Source: Leptodontidium sp. MPI-SDFR-AT-0119 | Taxonomy: Eukaryota; Ascomycota; Leotiomycetes; Helotiales; Leptodontidiaceae | Direction of reading: 5' to 3' | DNA: 64,000 nucleotides | Assembly (NCBI GenBank): GCA_020726505.1 | Contig: JAHLEZ010000004.1 | Location: 2,790,001-2,854,000, forward strand | In this document: in pieces, positions 54,603 through 64,000 of the stretch | Layout: each line of letters begins with the position of its first letter | Numbering within the stretch: the first letter of the stretch is position 1 | Notes under the pieces: model-generated | Told to the model about the DNA's origin: nothing | The model's input: only the letters and a program-made list of their open reading frames with translations | The model's database searches: none | Position numbers and translations under genes: made by a program

Positions 54603-55524
54603 GATGGGAATTTGGATGGGTTTGGTTTGGTTGGTGGTTTCGTTCTGGTTTGAAGTTGCAGTGTGGTGAAGTGAAGAATACTTTATTTGAGGAAATTGAG
54701 AGTGTGGAAGTTCTTGAGGTTAAGATTATGTGTATCTAGACCTGAGGTAGTTGTAGCATATAAGTATAAGTTTCGATGTTGTCCTGATTAAGAGTGTCAT
54801 GGATAATTGTCGATGTGGCTTCAATTCCGAATTAGGTGATCGGTGACGGATGCTGACAGGCTGCAGCATATCGCGCGAAGCTTGCTACAAGCGGCAGAGA
54901 AACCAACTCACCGACTATGGAGGATCGGTGTGGAAATAAGTAAGTTCATGAGCAGTTTAAGTTTCTTCGGTTCCCAGAAATGCCCAGGTACCGTCTACGG
55001 TTTCTGGTTTTGCTGAGATTGCAAGTGAAATGTGTTCAATTCTCTTGGTTGGTTGTCCTGCGGCTGTTCAAACCAGTCCTGCACAAGTGCTCTATGACTT
55101 TGTGACGACCGATGTAATCGGACTTTCCACGCGCAACTTTTGAGGGACAGCGATGGCTCTCATGAGTGATCTACCTGATAGTTTTGACTGCAATGTTTAC
55201 TTTTCGCTTATGATCTGGAGAAGGCGAGGTACCTGGGTAGAATTTGGCGAGCGTCATGGTAAAAGGAGACATTCAAGGATGACGCAGGAAGCTTAACTCG
55301 CTAAAACAGTATTCATATGTCATTTTAGGAATGCACTCCCATGCGATAAGTCGTTTTAGGTGGGAACGTGATATTGCAAAGTAAGGTAGGTTGTGATTTT
55401 TGTACCCGTCACGTGATCGCATATATTGTAGCCGAGGCTGTTTCCACATCGCGACTTCGATTGATGATGTTCCCTTCCGCCAACCTGTACATCGATACTT
55501 TGAACCACAAATCCTCTATCTATG
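54603..55524. other. Intergenic region, nothing recognised
   Basis: Upstream of the EthD gene and downstream of the PARP-like gene. No coding or RNA feature is seen. Confidence 0.45.
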
Positions 55525-58500
55525 CTATGCCGACCCAGCACGCAAAGAGTGAAAGGTGCTTTTCATAGCAGGAACAATGTGCGCTGCAAGGGGCAATGCC
55601 GTCGCTGCAGGGCAGATGAAGATATACCTCACCATTAATTGGGACTCGTCGGCGACAACATGAATGCCTCTCGCTGCAGCAGTTCCACTAGGCCTCACCA
55701 TCTCGCATCCGAGCAAGACACGAGTATTTATTAGTTCATTCGCCAGCCGTCCAGATCCTTCTCTGTGTTGACGCTGTGTAGCATACGACCAAGCTGTTCT
55801 CGGATCATCCGCAACATATATTCCAGTCCCATACGATGCGCCATGCTTCCTCAGCGGTCCTGTGCTCATTATTCGCAAACCGTCCCGCAGGATGGAATAC
55901 AAACGATCGAAGGATGTGCCGTGGAATACAACTTCACTTGACGATGAGCCGGGATGGGACTTGAAAGCAGCCTCTTTCTCTGGGGAGGCGCTGGCCAGCA
56001 CATATTGATACACGCTGGGCATACTGGGAACTTTCAAGGCTCCTGTGGCCAGAGTCAGGAATCCGCGGTAGGTTGTACACATCCAGGACATGAGAAGCTC
56101 GGCGTCTGCGTCGATGGCTCGCACACAAGCTGTCAAATCAGGAACGGATTGTAGCGTGGTTGGTGCAGGGAGCTCTTCCATTATTCGAAGTGTCGCTGCG
56201 TTGCTTAGAGGGTACCCAGGCAGTAAACCATGATCTCGAATTTTGTTGGGGAAGCCGACAACGGCGTGTATCGCTGCAAATAACAGAGTCACAACCATCG
56301 GATCGTGGCGTAGGTCAGCTAGTCGGACCTCCAGACTCGATTTTCGGAGCATGAAACTGCATGATTTCTGACAGGTAGTCGACCTGAGAAGCTCTGTTGC
56401 CAACGTGCTACCACATACTACGCAGCGAGAGGACAGGTTGGCGAGTGCTGTGACGACGAAGTTGTACGTTACTTCCAACGAGATGAATCCCTCGATCAAG
56501 TGTCTCCAGACATCCCGGGAAAGCTGGTACAAGGTACGGTTTGTCCGCCCAAAACAGAACGGTTGATCTGGTGCCGAAGTCCCAAGACCAGTCAACCAGC
56601 CGTGATGCCCACCATGCTTTAGACAAGTTTCTCGAGATCGTGAAACCGTGGAGGCGGTCTCCGGGCTAAGATGGATGCAATAACTCACGCCCTCATCACC
56701 ATCAAGGTAAAGACGAAGTATTATAGCTTGGGCAATCCCAACCCCTGATCCTATTCTTCGAAGTGGTTTCCAATCGGTCAAGGGGAATGATAGCTCGAAT
56801 TCACCAGGACCCAGTTTCTCGATAACATCGATGAGTTCGTCAGGAACATGGGCCATTGCATCCTCGAGTGCCGAAGGATCTTCCATACCGAGACTAAGTA
56901 GCAGGGTGGAAGTCGCCTTCGCGTCATGGCCTTTGAGAGCTACTCTCATACTCTCAAGACGCAATGCCTCTTGGATTAGGTCCTCATATACTCCGTCTAG
57001 AAAGTCCGACGCTGCTTGGAGATCCTGTATTGGATTTGGTGACCCTCGACTCCCCTTTGTCTCTGACTCCATTATCTTGGCCACATCCTGGAGTAAATCG
57101 ATGTCAGTTTGGCTCACTTCGATTTGAAGCCAGCAAGCCAACATCCCCTGTACGATTTGACCAGCCCCTTGATTCCAGAGATCGACCATTCGACCACAAA
57201 TATCCAAGCCGTTCTTGGTTGCTCTAGGAATTAGAGATATGGTTTTGAAGATCATTTCCGCATTGCTTCCACTCGGACTCGTCCGGACCAGGACACTTTG
57301 AACTATGGATTGAACATCAGCGGCTGCCGATGACTTCAGGAATTTGAGCAAGGGCAATATAGCTGCCTTCTCATTCCAACCCGTCAAGATCCACTTCATG
57401 GCTGCTCTGCTACCCATTTTCCCTTCCAGTTCTGTGAGCACAGTCGCATATTTTCCAGAGAGGCGATCCGTCCACGAATGCAACACTTGATTGAAGATAT
57501 CGTTTTCGAGCTCTGAAACACGCAACCTGCTACCAAACAAGATCCGCATCTTCTCAAGGAACTCAAACCAAGACTTCACGCTGAAGTGCATTAGCGCAAA
57601 ATTCAACATCGTGTCCTTTCGCCGGTCGATTGCCCACTCCAAGAGCTCTCGCCAGCAAGCTCGAGTACCATCATCAATCCGCCTCGACATCAAGCTCTCT
57701 ACCATGTTTATACACGCCATGTCTGATTCTTTCTTGACCAACGTAATGACATGATTGACGAAACTCTGCGTCATTTTGCAAAGATTTTCCAAGCAAGGAC
57801 CACGAAGGTCGACAGGGATTTCGGAGCATTCTGCGATTGCGAGTGCTGCCGAGCGAAGATCTGTGTCATTTGTCTCCTGCCAGAATTGGATCAAAGCATA
57901 TACATGATTCTCAGCCCCTTCTTCGATAATCCCTCGCCCCATGAGACGGGCAGAGACGAACTGGTCGATACTTTCCACTAATGTTGACTTTACTCTGCCT
58001 CCAAACCCGTGAGCGTCGAGCCGCAGCTGCAACAATGCATCAACATCTTCTCTAGTTGGCCAGTGACCCATGATTGATTGGAAGTGGTCACTGAGAAAGG
58101 GAACCAGCCATGACGAGCCCTGCAACGAATTGCCAAGGGAACTTAGTGTCCTGGCGACTCCATCGATGGCTTGCCCACTCTCAAGCTGCGAAGAGAGCTT
58201 CCATTGCAACCTTAGTATCGCTGCCTCGACAACAGCGACAATTCTTGGAGCGAGGACATCACGAAGACCTTGACAAGATACTGGTTCCAAAGCTTGCAAC
58301 AATTTCTTGATAATGCTCGGTTGGCTTGCGTTTCCTGGTTCTTCTATCAAAGAAATGACCCCAGTAGCCACTGCGGGATCTCTAGAATTGTTGACTTGAG
58401 TCAAGATGCGCAAATTTTCTTCATCAAAACCGTGCTGGCTAGCGATATGTATCAACAGAGGTAAAGTACTTTGAAAAGTTGAACATGCTTGGTCAAGTAT

Positions 58501-59436
58501 TTCGAGGACCTGGTTGACTTTCGCCTGGGCTTCACCTGCGGTTCCATTTTCAAGATTAACGCGGAACTTCATGTGGGAGACATAATGGCCCTCTAGCGGA
58601 TGATGTACTGGTACAAGAGCTTCTCGCAAAGTACCGTTTCTCTTCGATAGAAAATCTGGTCCTTCGAGTACCAGAATAGGCCTCAAGTACTCCCGCTGTT
58701 CTGGGTCCAGCTGCCTCCACAACACCAGCCTGCTTGTGTCTGGCCTCCAAAAAGCCCAGGTCTGCCAGTCTGGGAACGAGCAGTTGAGGAAGTTTTCTGT
58801 GGTAGGATATATTCCAGGGACTGCTGCCAGCCATCCCGATACCGCAAACGCGCGGGTCCAGTCGCATGCCGTCTTCAGAACCTCTAGCTCCTGTACCAGA
58901 AGTTGGCAAGCTGCCGTGGGTACGGAGTTCACGACCGGTGAGGATAGGATATTCCCCTCGGCTCCGGCGGTTAATATCGTGGTCAGCGTCAAAATATGTC
59001 GTCCTATGGACGATATATCTGGAGAACACAACTGGAGAAGTGCATTCGCGCATTGCACCTCGTCCTGATCGACAGCCCTCGGATTCGCCTTTGCGATGGT
59101 CAAAATGGTTTGCATGTACCGAGCAACATCGCTATGCTCCTTTCGATGGACTTGCAACTCATTCTGAAGTATGTCCCGGACTGCGTCTCTTGACAGTACA
59201 TGTGCACATGCTACAAGTGCAACGTGCTTGTCGGGGTGTGCCTTGACTAGGAGACCGAGATGGGCGTCGATATTTCCAGCCGAAATACTTCGTTTCTTCC
59301 GTCGGAGGTACACATTGGCTTTCTGTTGAAGCTTTGCTTGTAGGACATCATCCTCGAGAGCTGAACTCGAGCCGGCCTCATGCTTCCGGGTGAGCTCGAC
59401 AAGTTCCTTAAACCACGTGCTTTGTGCTTGTCCCAT
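55525..59436 (-). CDS. Large PARP6/8-like ADP-ribosyltransferase-domain protein
   Basis: A single 1303-codon exon. The N-terminal 900 residues are helical, HEAT-like in appearance, with no recognised domain. A Cys cluster CVVCGSTLATELL...CQKSC (Cys 1005, 1008, 1022, 1026) followed by a helical block matches the zinc-like segment that precedes the catalytic fold in PARP6/PARP8-type proteins. The catalytic domain shows VVFHGTSFDRLYSILRDGLR (His1172), HGASYGTGIYVADD (Tyr1207) and MVRYIFI (about 1268-1274), where the poly-ADP-ribosylating glutamate of PARP1 is not seen. This predicts mono-ADP-ribosyl transfer onto proteins or nucleic acids using NAD. Fungal relatives often carry a ubiquitin-conjugating domain; none is visible here. 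Targets are unknown. Three more genes follow in the same direction. Confidence 0.78.
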   Translation of the reverse strand: MGQAQSTWFKELVELTRKHEAGSSSALEDDVLQAKLQQKANVYLRRKKRSISAGNIDAHLGLLVKAHPDKHVALVACAHVLSRDAVRDILQNELQVHRKEHSDVARYMQTILTIAKANPRAVDQDEVQCANALLQLCSPDISSIGRHILTLTTILTAGAEGNILSSPVVNSVPTAACQLLVQELEVLKTACDWTRAFAVSGWLAAVPGIYPTTENFLNCSFPDWQTWAFWRPDTSRLVLWRQLDPEQREYLRPILVLEGPDFLSKRNGTLREALVPVHHPLEGHYVSHMKFRVNLENGTAGEAQAKVNQVLEILDQACSTFQSTLPLLIHIASQHGFDEENLRILTQVNNSRDPAVATGVISLIEEPGNASQPSIIKKLLQALEPVSCQGLRDVLAPRIVAVVEAAILRLQWKLSSQLESGQAIDGVARTLSSLGNSLQGSSWLVPFLSDHFQSIMGHWPTREDVDALLQLRLDAHGFGGRVKSTLVESIDQFVSARLMGRGIIEEGAENHVYALIQFWQETNDTDLRSAALAIAECSEIPVDLRGPCLENLCKMTQSFVNHVITLVKKESDMACINMVESLMSRRIDDGTRACWRELLEWAIDRRKDTMLNFALMHFSVKSWFEFLEKMRILFGSRLRVSELENDIFNQVLHSWTDRLSGKYATVLTELEGKMGSRAAMKWILTGWNEKAAILPLLKFLKSSAAADVQSIVQSVLVRTSPSGSNAEMIFKTISLIPRATKNGLDICGRMVDLWNQGAGQIVQGMLACWLQIEVSQTDIDLLQDVAKIMESETKGSRGSPNPIQDLQAASDFLDGVYEDLIQEALRLESMRVALKGHDAKATSTLLLSLGMEDPSALEDAMAHVPDELIDVIEKLGPGEFELSFPLTDWKPLRRIGSGVGIAQAIILRLYLDGDEGVSYCIHLSPETASTVSRSRETCLKHGGHHGWLTGLGTSAPDQPFCFGRTNRTLYQLSRDVWRHLIEGFISLEVTYNFVVTALANLSSRCVVCGSTLATELLRSTTCQKSCSFMLRKSSLEVRLADLRHDPMVVTLLFAAIHAVVGFPNKIRDHGLLPGYPLSNAATLRIMEELPAPTTLQSVPDLTACVRAIDADAELLMSWMCTTYRGFLTLATGALKVPSMPSVYQYVLASASPEKEAAFKSHPGSSSSEVVFHGTSFDRLYSILRDGLRIMSTGPLRKHGASYGTGIYVADDPRTAWSYATQRQHREGSGRLANELINTRVLLGCEMVRPSGTAAARGIHVVADESQLMVRYIFICPAATALPLAAHIVPAMKSTFHSLRAGSA

Positions 59437-59995
59437 CTTCGCTACATATGCAGTTTATATCCTGGGTCTGCAAACCATCCGTATCCTTCTTCCTGGGCCA
59501 GAGACCCAATTCTCCGACGCTCTGTTGTGTGAGATTTCGGTACATTCAGTCTCGTCCCGTGGCTTCTGAAATCATGACCTCTCCATTTGCATAAGGCGTA
59601 GTCTTTCTAGCACCTGAAAATCCCAGGCTTTGAACAGGGGTAGGCAATGCACCCACTCTGCAGTGAGGCCTATTTTACCGAGCCTCAATTCAGCAAGGAA
59701 TTAGTCCGCCAAAATTTCAGAGTTTCTCCAAGGCCTCAAGAGCATGGCTCAGCCGCAAATCACAGCGCTCGAACTTTATCTTTTTGCCATGAAAACGCGG
59801 AAGCCACTAGAGCGTGGACAGATTGTTGTCATTTTTTCATTGGATTGAAATTGCATCTTTAGTTGAGTAGCTCCTTGGCTGTGTAACCTTTATTTATGCA
59901 GCTAGACTTTCCTCGTCTGATGAGGCTGAACCTCTTGGTGAGCTTCCTCGACGCCTAGACATCTCCACAAGAAAATATCCAATATATCTCCTCGC
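59437..59995. other. Intergenic region between co-oriented genes
   Basis: Presumed promoter of the PARP-like gene and 3' UTR of the next gene. No feature recognised. Confidence 0.45.
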
Positions 59996-61528
59996 TTAAG
60001 TACGCCCCATGGTGCTGCTTTGTCGAAGATATTGGGCTGCCTGCCCAATCAAATCACCCGTCTTGTGTAAACATACTTTGTTGGCTTGAGCATCACGAAC
60101 AGCTTCCCCAATTGTGCAGTCGAAAGACTGCCCTGTATGGCTGTCTCTTGCTGGCACTCTGAGCTCGTCCAGAGCTTGCTGTTCGGAGCAAGGCAATGTG
60201 GCTTGATACGCCAGAAACTCATCTATCATCTGTCGGCTTGCCATCTGATCCTCGCTGTCGTCTGCTAGGAGAACGCCTGATAAACGCTCGAGCTTGTCAA
60301 TTGTGGACGGCCTAACTCCCTGGGAGAGCCTGCTCTGTTCCATCTGCAGAGCACCCAGTCCCTGTCCCAGCGGGTGTCTCAAAATTGACCTGACATCGTT
60401 TGTCGAGAACATTTGATGGGAGAGCGGATTCCGCATCACGCCTTTGTTGGACTTGAGAGCAGTCGAGAGCTCCCCCATGTCCCACGCATAGCCGTCTTCA
60501 GTCACCCAGAAGCTGGCTCTAGAAATGTCCGTAACCGCATCCCCGTACATTGTCTCGTCGTTGATGTACTTGCGTTCCAATTCTTCGTGCTCGACGTGCA
60601 TGAGTGCAGTGACCGGATGCTGCTGAAGGTCATCTGGTGTGTCTGGCAAGGCTGCCACAATAGCTCGAACCCTTCTAGCAAGGCCATCTCGAACCGCATC
60701 ATTGTCTGATGCAGAAGGTCCTCCCGACGCCCGCTTCCAGCGTACGAAATCTGCAAGATCTGCCACGGCAACATCCAAGGCTCTACCCAAATCTGCTTCC
60801 ATGACACGAGCGATAGCTCTGGCACTGAGTGGTGCTCTCACGGAAACCACGGCGCTAATGCGGCCATCCACCAAAGCCTTGAGGTCTTGCAAGTGGTTAT
60901 CTGAACGAACTGCAGTCACCCCAGCTTCTTGCTGCATATCCCGCACTTGTCTTGTCTCTCGGAGTATTGTCTTGGCTCTGGCTTGCAGCCGCTCAAACCC
61001 TTCCACAAGTTCACGTTCCAATGCATGTCGTTCTGCCGTCGTTTTCGGTGGAGGCAGCTGTGTGATTGAATGTCGAGGGCGTTCTGTAACCCGTTCACAG
61101 GCTCCATTTGTATAAACTGGCTGGGATTGTGCACTTTGGTTCCGAGTGTGGCTCTTCACTAACTGCCGAGCCTCGCCGTGAGAAGGCTCGAGATGGAGTA
61201 TCCCGCGTGCCACGTCCACAGCTGCATCATGCCAGCCTGCTTGTTTGTAGTGATGCATGAGAAGCAGACGGTTTGTGATGCCTGGCGGTGAGGTTTCGAT
61301 GTTGTCCAAAAGTATGCTGATGAGTTCCATGTCTGGCGCTGCCGTCTTGGGAGCAGTGGCCTCAGATGACTCGAAGTCGAGGTCTGAGTATCTGCTCCGT
61401 CTATTTGACCTGTATGTCTCATTGTTAGTAAAAACATCTTGAACAGCGTGGAATTGTGGATGCTACCCTCTTGCAATGCCCTTGCTAGGCTCGCGGCGGC
61501 CGGTAACAAACGCCTTTCTAATGTCCAT
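59996..61528 (-). CDS. Conserved protein with TPR-like start and U-box-like C-terminal stretch
   Basis: Exons 61528-61467 and 61409-59996 give 491 residues. After a basic start (MDIRKAFVTGRREPSKGIAR) there is a TPR-like helical pair (RLLLMHHYKQAGWHDAAVDV, ARGILHLEPSHGEARQLV), then a coiled-coil-like helix (HALERELVEGFERLQARAKT). Near residues 325-375 the sequence SFWVTEDGYAWDMGELSTAL and MRNPLSHQMFSTNDVRSILR resembles the turn-helix pattern of U-box (modified RING) domains. That is suggestive only, since no full domain is aligned. The long middle is helical. It may work with the adjacent PARP-like and membrane proteins, but only the co-orientation supports this. The family is not otherwise recognised. 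Confidence 0.55.
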
Positions 61529-61786
61529 ATTTCGGGTCTTCGTCGTTGCAGATGTATCAAAGATTGAAAATGCAATGTTCACGGCAGGCGAATGCTTTTT
61601 GTAGTTTCCATGCCCCCCATAGCTCTGTCACGTTGGTACGTGCTGACATATCTTGGCTTCAGCGTTCGATATCCCCGCCAGAGAAAATATTTGGGCAGCG
61701 TCTTCAAACGTCTTTTCAATTTTCAAGGTGTATCTATCTGTAGTCACATTTTGCTACATATCGGTTTTCCAATTCAATAATTACCA

Positions 61787-63036
61787 TCATCCAGGTCTCT
61801 CCGAGTCGGAGACTTCAACTTCCTGCACCAGCCCCATATGTCCATACCTAGTTATCAGGGAGTCTATGTACCGTCCATGCTCCGCTCTCAAAGCTTTTGC
61901 TTCTTTCTCAGACATATCGCCAAGCTCTGTTTTTGTAGCAGGCGACAGAGCAGGTCGAGGGTCCCGCTTGATTCTTGCTAAAATGTCTCTGAGAGCAGGC
62001 GGACCGTTTCCCTCTCTCGAAGCGGCACGTACAGACTCCAAAATGTTTGCTCGAGTCTCCTCCTCTATCTTCCCGGGAAGTGGATCAACTCCAATGCTTT
62101 GGTTTATCATTTCACTAGCTCCACGTCGAATCAACCAGAGAAAAAAGATTGTGCAAATCCCATACACAGCATCTCGCGCAGAGGCGTTTCCATCCGGAAG
62201 AGGTCGATAACGTGTGCTCACGATCAGCTCGGTTAAAGTTCGAACCCAGAGAGAAAATGTTGCTTCTACGAGGACCATTTCTTTCAGTGATGCCTAAAAG
62301 CTTGTCAGCAGTTGCACGTCGAATATTTGGGGCAATGTATATACCAATAAATCGTCCTGGTCCTCAATCCAAGCCAATATAAGAGATCCACAGAGCAGCA
62401 TCAGTGCCAGTATCCACTGAAGAGCAAAGAATGCAGATTGTAGACTGTCCTGTCGTCCCGCCACCGCGTCCACAGCACTTGTGTTTGCAATTCCCAGCCA
62501 AAGAACCTCGTGGGCAAAGAGACTACCCAGATAATAGAGGGCTATTATTTGGATGAGGAGAATGAAGAATTCCCCGGTGTACAGCCATACTCGTGCCTTG
62601 AGTCGCTGGGTTTTGTGACACTGGTAGACCTGCGCTGTGAGGACCCTGTGGGCTCCGGTGATCATCAGGATGTCTGACCCGACTTTGATGCCCTCAATGA
62701 AGAACCCGAAAAGTATGTAGCCATACTTGACTGAGGTCTGCGTCTCGCGGAGGAAAATGTCGATAATAGTGAGAATGGACCATCTGTGTGTCAAGTGGCA
62801 TTAGCTTGTATGTCGTCGGCATTGGGGTCTGGTCTTTCTTCTTCTTCTTACAGTAAGAACAAGTAAGTGCCGTATATAATGGAATCGAACTGAGTCCTTG
62901 TTTTTCCAGGTTGTCTGGAGATCACCCAGAGAAGAGCAGGAACGAAGATGATGTTGATGATCAAGCGGGAAAGTAAAGGGCTTCCTTTGAAGGAGTCGCC
63001 GCTCAAATGGACGTCTATGTCCCACAATCCCTTCAT
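61787..63036 (-). CDS. Polytopic membrane protein, unknown family
   Basis: Exons 63036-62852, 62783-62345 and 62293-61787 give 376 residues, phases consistent. About six or seven membrane helices are visible: LIINIIFVPALLWVI, SIIYGTYLFLL, KYGYILFGFFIEGIKVGSDI, LYTGEFFILLIQIIALYYLG, SAFFALQWILALMLLCGSLI and DAVYGICTIFFLWLI. A soluble C-terminal tail has a helical charged segment (ALRAEHGRYIDSLITRYGHM). The frame is open further upstream but only from a TTG, so the ATG at 63036 is used. It could be a transporter or a signalling membrane protein; no motif decides. It lies in a run of leftward genes with the PARP-like protein. Confidence 0.55.
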
Positions 63037-63574
63037 CTTTTTTCCGAAGCTGGTGCTATTTGCGAATCTGAAAGGATGAGAATTACTGTTTAGTGTTCGG
63101 AAAATTGCCAAGTGGGTACACGATGGTGCTGGCTGAGGGGCTGGCCGAGGTGCAAAACAAACGGAGGCGGAACTGCTGGCTGAACCGCTGCCTGGCAAGA
63201 AATACGTGGCTGCAGAAATTACTATGTGACGATGATGGGAGCAGGTCCATGCAATCTAAGCTCCCAGCTGGGCTCTCTTTGCCATTCGCCAGTGAGGCTC
63301 TCAACTTTTATTTGCATTCGGTATGCAACTGGTCACAGCACTTACCGCAGAATCGGCATTTCTGCATTTGTGGCGCATGGAAATCTGCACTTCTTTCCCT
63401 AATTGTCACACGAAGCCAAAGGCTGCATTAGTTCTGATAAATTGCTTCTCAGCTAGGCTTACAGCCCACACAAGTTTGCGTTCTTGAAGTCTGCCATGTA
63501 TCTTGCCCCAATCACCCGCAATTGTGTTTCAATCAGAACATTAAGTGGCTGTTGAAACTATTGTTACCGAGAGT
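63037..63574. other. Intergenic region, nothing recognised
   Basis: Upstream of the membrane protein; presumed promoter. No coding feature is supported. Confidence 0.4.
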
Positions 63575-64000
63575 TTAATTTGCAACTATCTTGAGATACA
63601 CAGCGGAAGGAGACATGTTTACAGAGCTTCCAAACGATCCACCCCTGCCGTCGCCGACCTTCAGCAACCCAGGTTTTACAACCAATTGCACCTCAGGAAT
63701 CACCCTATCGCTAGAGTGATTCAAACTGAAATATGCATCTTCATCTCTTGCATCTATTGGGTCACCGGGTTGCGGCGCCAGAACCTGGAGCCGGCATCTT
63801 TGTTTCCCAAAGGCGAGGGCGAGTTGACAAGCCTTGTCCACGACATCCCGTATCTCCCGCGACTTGTTTTCGGGAGATACTTGCGAGTACAAGCTTGATA
63901 GACTGCTGATTACAGATTGTCGATTTGCTTCGTAACTCGATTTGAGATTCGAAGGTCTGCTACTCTTGAGATCTTGCTCAATAGCTTCCAAGGTGACGTA
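63575..64000 (-). CDS. C-terminal end of an unknown conserved protein, cut by the window edge
   Basis: An open frame enters from the right edge and ends at 63575. The visible 141 residues include a helical stretch (LKSSYEANRQSVISSLSSLY, EIRDVVDKACQLALAFGKQR), then CRLQVLAPQPGDPI and a strand-rich end (VVKPGLLKVGDGRGG, NMSPSAVYLKIV). No ATG start is in the window, and I do not recognise the family from this part alone. It continues the leftward gene run from the PARP-like protein. Confidence 0.5.
   Translation of the reverse strand, partial: YVTLEAIEQDLKSSRPSNLKSSYEANRQSVISSLSSLYSQVSPENKSREIRDVVDKACQLALAFGKQRCRLQVLAPQPGDPIDARDEDAYFSLNHSSDRVIPEVQLVVKPGLLKVGDGRGGSFGSSVNMSPSAVYLKIVAN

Noticed and set aside
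1..64000. CRISPR arrays, bacterial operons, rRNA or tRNA genes
   Set aside because: The DNA is eukaryotic with introns throughout; no spaced repeat array, rRNA or full tRNA cloverleaf was recognised.

Overview
This window is genomic DNA of a filamentous ascomycete fungus. Almost every confident gene is split by short introns (about 40-160 bp) with GTRNGT-type donors, and the gene content is fungal: HeLo-like, DUF6594 and UstYa families, a bZIP with a DUF3425-type region, lanosterol synthase and frataxin. One GC-AG intron is also seen. A Leotiomycetes (Helotiales-like) origin is an inference from protein flavour, not a proven assignment. Exon joins were worked out by hand from splice signals and reading phase; all CDS starts use ATG.

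Layout. 1-1.0 kb: start of an M3 metallopeptidase running off the left edge. 1.5-5.3 kb: three membrane-anchored proteins, each with paired HxxHC motifs, the third a genuine UstYa-type oxidase. 5.3-15.4 kb: repeat-rich accessory DNA carrying an aldoxime dehydratase, a Cys-rich single-pass membrane protein and a bZIP regulator. Between them lie three degenerate copies of a dispersed repeat, one split by a terminal-inverted-repeat element with a nested fold-back. 16.1-17.6 kb: an MFS/MCT transporter. 17.6-36 kb: gene-poor DNA with an F-box protein, a truncated short-chain dehydrogenase, frataxin, a HeLo-like N-domain protein and a small family of cysteine-rich tandem-domain genes. That family survives as one intact gene, one nonsense-broken relative, one fragment and one RIP-mutated copy.

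36.3-54.6 kb: mostly housekeeping DNA. It holds SGT1, a membrane protein, a DUF6594 gene with an apparent frameshift, a ZZ-finger protein with two retropepsin-like lobes, lanosterol synthase facing Spo11, an Mrx11-like mitochondrial protein, nucleoside diphosphate kinase facing glucosidase II alpha, and an EthD-domain protein. 55.5-64 kb: four co-oriented genes. These are a 1303-residue single-exon protein with a C-terminal PARP6/8-like domain, a 491-residue protein with a U-box-like stretch, a polytopic membrane protein, and an unknown gene cut by the right edge.

The strongest candidates for something undescribed are the PARP-like neighbourhood, the ZZ plus double-retropepsin protein, the cysteine-rich gene family under RIP, and the clustered HxxHC proteins. 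Functional links inside these groups are inferred from sequence and adjacency only.
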